Shown here piece after piece: positions 6,660-9,234 of a DNA stretch of 9,234 nt (position 1 is its first letter; every line of letters begins with the position of its first letter). Both the position numbers and the translations under genes were made by a program. The notes beneath the pieces were generated by a model. It made no database searches and was not told the origin of the DNA. It saw nothing but the letters and a program-made list of their open reading frames with translations. This DNA comes from Gammaproteobacteria bacterium (GTDB lineage Bacteria; Pseudomonadota; Gammaproteobacteria; Steroidobacterales; Steroidobacteraceae), in the NCBI GenBank assembly GCA_025350345.1, contig JANXYA010000393.1, forward strand, positions 1 to 9,234. The letters run 5' to 3'.

Positions 6660-8237
6660 ATGCGCCGCAGCCGGGCCCTGTACCTGTCCCTGTGCCTGGG
6701 AGTGGCGCTCAGCGCGACGGCTTCGGCCTCGCAGTTCGGGTTCGAGTCGATGCGGGGGCTGATTGAATCCCGCGGCATCAAGTCCGTCGATGAACTCATC
6801 GCGGCGCTGCCCGCGGATCTGCGCTCCCACTACACGCTCGTGTTCGCCAGCCGCAGTCTCCAGGGCGCCACCCCTGCCAATCCGCGTGTGATCCTCTTCG
6901 GCTCCGACGCCGAATTCGTGCTCACCTTCAATGGCGCTCCGACTGAGCGCGGGAGCTCCGCCGTCGAGACGATGGAATTCGATGCGCGCAACAACAATTT
7001 CCAGTTTCGCGAGATCCAGTTTCCGGCGGACAAGGGCGGGCCGGTAACGATATCGGAGGCCAACTCCGCACGCTGCGTGGCCTGCCACGGCCAGCCGGCG
7101 CGACCGGTCTGGGACACGCCGCCCTTCTGGCCGGGCGTCTATGGTGAACGTTACGGTGCCGGCCTCTCCGCAGCAGAGGCGCAGGGCATGCGCGCCTTTC
7201 TCGCCCTGCAACAGAGGGATGCGCGCTACCGGAGCCTCCTCGGGGCAGCCGCCTTCGGGCAACGCGAAACCTACGTTGCGAGTGCGCGTGCGGTGTACAA
7301 CGGCGTCAGCACCACCTCCCCGAACGCCCAGCTCTCCGCGTTGCTGACGCGACTGAATATCCGCTCGATCCTGTCCGAGATGGCATCGCGCCCAGCCTTT
7401 GATGCGCACCGCTATGTCCTGCTCGCCGCGGCGGAGGGCAGTTGCGGCCCGCTGCCCGAGTACTACCCCGCATCCATCCGCGACCAGATCGCCGATGAGC
7501 TGCGCGGCTTCAGGCGGATGAACGCCGGTACCGACCGGCTCCAGGCGGCGGCCGTAGCAGCGCGCCTCACGGGGAGGAACGGCCGGGTTCAGCGCGGCGC
7601 CGCCGGGCTCGATGACCTGCGCTTCGTGGTCGAGCGCAACCTTGGGCTCTCGACCCAACAGTGGACACTCGCGCTCGAACGCAACACCTACGATGCGTCG
7701 GCTCCCGAGGGCGCGCCCACGCTCGCACAGGTGCTGTTCGAGCGGGTTGGGCTCACCGATGAGGAGCTGCGTGGCCTGCACGCCTATCGATCGTTCACGA
7801 GTGACGATCGGTATTGCGAGCACCTGCGCCGCCAGAGCGTGCGCGCGCTGGAAGCCTGGTACAGCGCACACCCCTTGCCGGCAGCGCCCGCGAGCGTTGC
7901 GCGCCTGGAGCCCAGCCCGAGCCGCGATCCCGATGCACCATCGTCCCAGAACCTGGTCGCCTCGAAGCCGGAGTTTCTGGACCGGTGCACTTCCTGCCAC
8001 ACTGGCCAGGTCGGGCCCTTCATTCCTTTTGCTGATCCGGGCGCACTCGCGCAGCGCCTGGTGCAGGGCAACTATCCGCATGGCCGTTTGCTGGACGAAA
8101 TCCTGTATCGGTTGGCGCCTGAGGCTGGAGCGCAGAGCATGCCGCGGGGCATCACGATCAGCGCGGCGCAGCGGCGCAGACTGGAGGACTACTTTCTCGA
8201 CCTTGGGCAGGGCGGCGCCACGCGCAGTGCGCTGTAG
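6660..8237 (+). CDS. Exported diheme c-type cytochrome-like protein of unnamed family
   Basis: The 525-residue product begins with a signal peptide (MRRSRALYLSLCLGVALSAT, likely cut after ASA near residue 23), so it acts in the periplasm. It carries two c-type heme attachment motifs: CVACH at 139-143 and CTSCH at 443-447. The C-terminal part resembles a small cytochrome c fold, with Met494 in SMPRG as probable distal ligand and a closing helix (QRRRLEDYFLDL). The N-terminal domain (about 40-170) has motifs I associate with uncharacterised cytochrome-like proteins: LPADLRSHYTLVFASRSLQG, NPRVILFGSDAEFVLTFNG and an ARPVWD segment just after the first heme. The middle part, about 200-430, is mostly helical with no known motif; Cys262 and Cys386 are extra cysteines that could pair. 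It probably transfers electrons or acts as a redox enzyme, but no partner oxidase or dehydrogenase is adjacent. It diverges from the receptor operon and converges on the acetate kinase gene with a 91-bp gap in which I see no strong terminator. Confidence 0.82.
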   Translation: MRRSRALYLSLCLGVALSATASASQFGFESMRGLIESRGIKSVDELIAALPADLRSHYTLVFASRSLQGATPANPRVILFGSDAEFVLTFNGAPTERGSSAVETMEFDARNNNFQFREIQFPADKGGPVTISEANSARCVACHGQPARPVWDTPPFWPGVYGERYGAGLSAAEAQGMRAFLALQQRDARYRSLLGAAAFGQRETYVASARAVYNGVSTTSPNAQLSALLTRLNIRSILSEMASRPAFDAHRYVLLAAAEGSCGPLPEYYPASIRDQIADELRGFRRMNAGTDRLQAAAVAARLTGRNGRVQRGAAGLDDLRFVVERNLGLSTQQWTLALERNTYDASAPEGAPTLAQVLFERVGLTDEELRGLHAYRSFTSDDRYCEHLRRQSVRALEAWYSAHPLPAAPASVARLEPSPSRDPDAPSSQNLVASKPEFLDRCTSCHTGQVGPFIPFADPGALAQRLVQGNYPHGRLLDEILYRLAPEAGAQSMPRGITISAAQRRRLEDYFLDLGQGGATRSAL

Positions 8238-8328
8238 GCAGAGCGTGGCTGGGGCGAAAGGTGGCATCCGCGGGCGCTCACTGCATCGATTCCAATACTT
8301 CAGAGGCGGTCGGCCAGGCGCCAGTCGG

Positions 8329-9234
8329 TCAATGCGCCAGCAAGGAGGCCGCTTCCCCGGCGATGACGCTAGCCTCGTCCACCGGGACTGAAAACAGGGC
8401 TGAACGGCTGTTCGGCGCAGCGAGACTCGCTTCCAGACCCACGCTGGCCTGGTTCGCGTCAGGATCCAGGGCGATTCCCGCCCACTCCAGTCCGCCAATA
8501 ATGCGCCGCCGGATGTCCGGGGAATTCTCGCCAATGCCGCCGCCGAACACGATGGCCTCAACGCCGCCGAGCTCCGTGATATAGGCGGCCAGATAATGTC
8601 GCGCGCGCTGGCAGAACACCTCGATGGCCAGGGCCGCGTCGGCATCCCCGCGTCGCTCCCGCTCCAGCAGCTCGCTCATGTCGGCGCTGTGGCCCGAGAG
8701 CCCCAGCAGCCCGCTCTTCTGGTTCAACTCGACTCGCATGTCGGCCGCCGACAGGCCGCTGCGCTCCATCATGTACAGGACGGCTCCCGCATCAATATCG
8801 CCGGAGCGGGTGCCCATGACCAGCCCCTCGAGCGGGGTAAATCCCATGCTGGTGGCGATCGCGCGACCGCCTTTCGTCGCCGTCACGGAGCAGCCTCGCC
8901 CGAGCTGCAGGGTGACCAGCCGAGCGGTTGCCGGTGGTGTGTGCAGCAGTGCGCAGGCGCGCTGGCACAGGTAGCGGTGCGCCAGGCCGTGAAAACCATA
9001 GCGGCGGACCCCGAAGTCCGTCCACCACCGCTGCGGCACCGCGTAGCGATACGCTGCCTCGGGCAGATCGGCGTAATAGGCGGTGTCGAATACACCGATG
9101 ACGGGGACCTGCGGCCCGAGCCTGCGGCGCACCGCGGCAATCACCGCCAGTGCCGGAGGGTTGTGGAGCGGTGCCAGCGAACTGAGCTCCGCCAGCGCCT
9201 CGAGTTCCGCCGTGCCAAGCAAGGTCGTGGCGCG
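8329..9234 (-). CDS. ackA: Acetate kinase family protein, N-terminus beyond the window
   Basis: The frame is open from the right edge to a TGA at 8329-8331 (301 codons seen); roughly 100 N-terminal residues are outside, since the SLAPLHNP motif near residue 120 of typical acetate kinases comes about 20 codons in. Family signatures in order are APLHNP, VFDTAYYADLP, RRYGFHGLAHRYL, TSMGFTPLEGLVMGTRSGD and FGGGIGENS, with VDEASVIAGEA carrying the late active-site Glu. The enzyme interconverts acetate plus ATP and acetyl phosphate plus ADP in the cytosol, usually with phosphotransacetylase or phosphoketolase, neither of which is in view. One oddity is the phosphate-site motif, normally HLGNG, which here reads QLGRG (bases 8893-8907). 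The TTG at 9220-9222 is only the first start-like codon inside the window and is not the true start. A propionate or butyrate kinase cannot be fully ruled out. Confidence 0.92.
   Translation of the reverse strand, partial: RATTLLGTAELEALAELSSLAPLHNPPALAVIAAVRRRLGPQVPVIGVFDTAYYADLPEAAYRYAVPQRWWTDFGVRRYGFHGLAHRYLCQRACALLHTPPATARLVTLQLGRGCSVTATKGGRAIATSMGFTPLEGLVMGTRSGDIDAGAVLYMMERSGLSAADMRVELNQKSGLLGLSGHSADMSELLERERRGDADAALAIEVFCQRARHYLAAYITELGGVEAIVFGGGIGENSPDIRRRIIGGLEWAGIALDPDANQASVGLEASLAAPNSRSALFSVPVDEASVIAGEAASLLAH

Noticed and set aside
8238..8328. An intrinsic terminator between the convergent diheme and acetate kinase genes
   Set aside because: Only short GC dyads such as GGCGCC are visible and there is no T-tract on either strand.
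6522..8645. A 707-codon minus-strand open frame opposite the diheme protein gene and the end of the acetate kinase gene
   Set aside because: Its translation is arginine/proline-rich with no family signature, no signal or domain, and lies antisense to a gene with two clear heme motifs. Long antisense frames are expected in GC-rich DNA.

Overview
The window is a GC-rich, tightly packed bacterial segment with Gram-negative hallmarks: a TonB-dependent receptor, an Omp85-type outer-membrane barrel, an RND permease and a periplasmic c-type cytochrome. The receptor's style (a TonB-box-like ITITARRRSE stretch and a RVEIVRGAQGTLFGRN plug motif), together with a Rieske oxygenase end and an acetate kinase, suggests a proteobacterium. 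A gammaproteobacterial lineage of the Steroidobacter/Nevskia type or a sphingomonad-like alphaproteobacterium would fit, but the sequence alone does not decide the genus.

Layout from left to right: (1) bases 1-134, plus strand, the last 43 codons of a Rieske-type ring-hydroxylating oxygenase alpha subunit; (2) bases 144-6293, minus strand, a three-gene operon read from right to left: TonB-dependent receptor (6293-3981), a POTRA-less Omp85/D15 surface-antigen barrel (3976-2723) and a short RND permease (2717-144), with gaps of only 4 and 5 bp; (3) bases 6294-6659, a divergent intergenic region with a sigma70-like promoter facing the operon, a 10-bp palindrome and a perfect 8-bp hairpin abutting the ribosome binding site of the next gene; (4) bases 6660-8237, plus strand, an exported diheme c-type cytochrome-like protein of unnamed family; (5) bases 8329-9234, minus strand, the C-terminal three quarters of an acetate kinase family protein, cut by the window edge.

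The most unusual content is the operon. By comparison from memory with AcrB, the RND permease keeps the transmembrane proton-relay residues (Asp326, Asp327, Lys749) and the porter subdomains. It appears to lack both docking (funnel) subdomains that contact TolC-type channels, in both periplasmic loops, which explains its length of 857 rather than about 1030-1050 residues. No membrane-fusion adaptor or TolC-like gene lies beside it; instead it is co-transcribed with an Omp85-family barrel without POTRA domains and a TonB-dependent receptor. A reasonable hypothesis is a non-tripartite envelope transport module, in which an RND pump works with a D15 barrel and a TonB receptor on a shared, probably hydrophobic, substrate. 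The substrate cannot be read from the sequence.

The flanking genes (oxygenase, cytochrome, acetate kinase) point to aerobic or respiratory catabolism but show no direct mechanistic link to the operon beyond adjacency and, for the cytochrome, a shared divergent control region.
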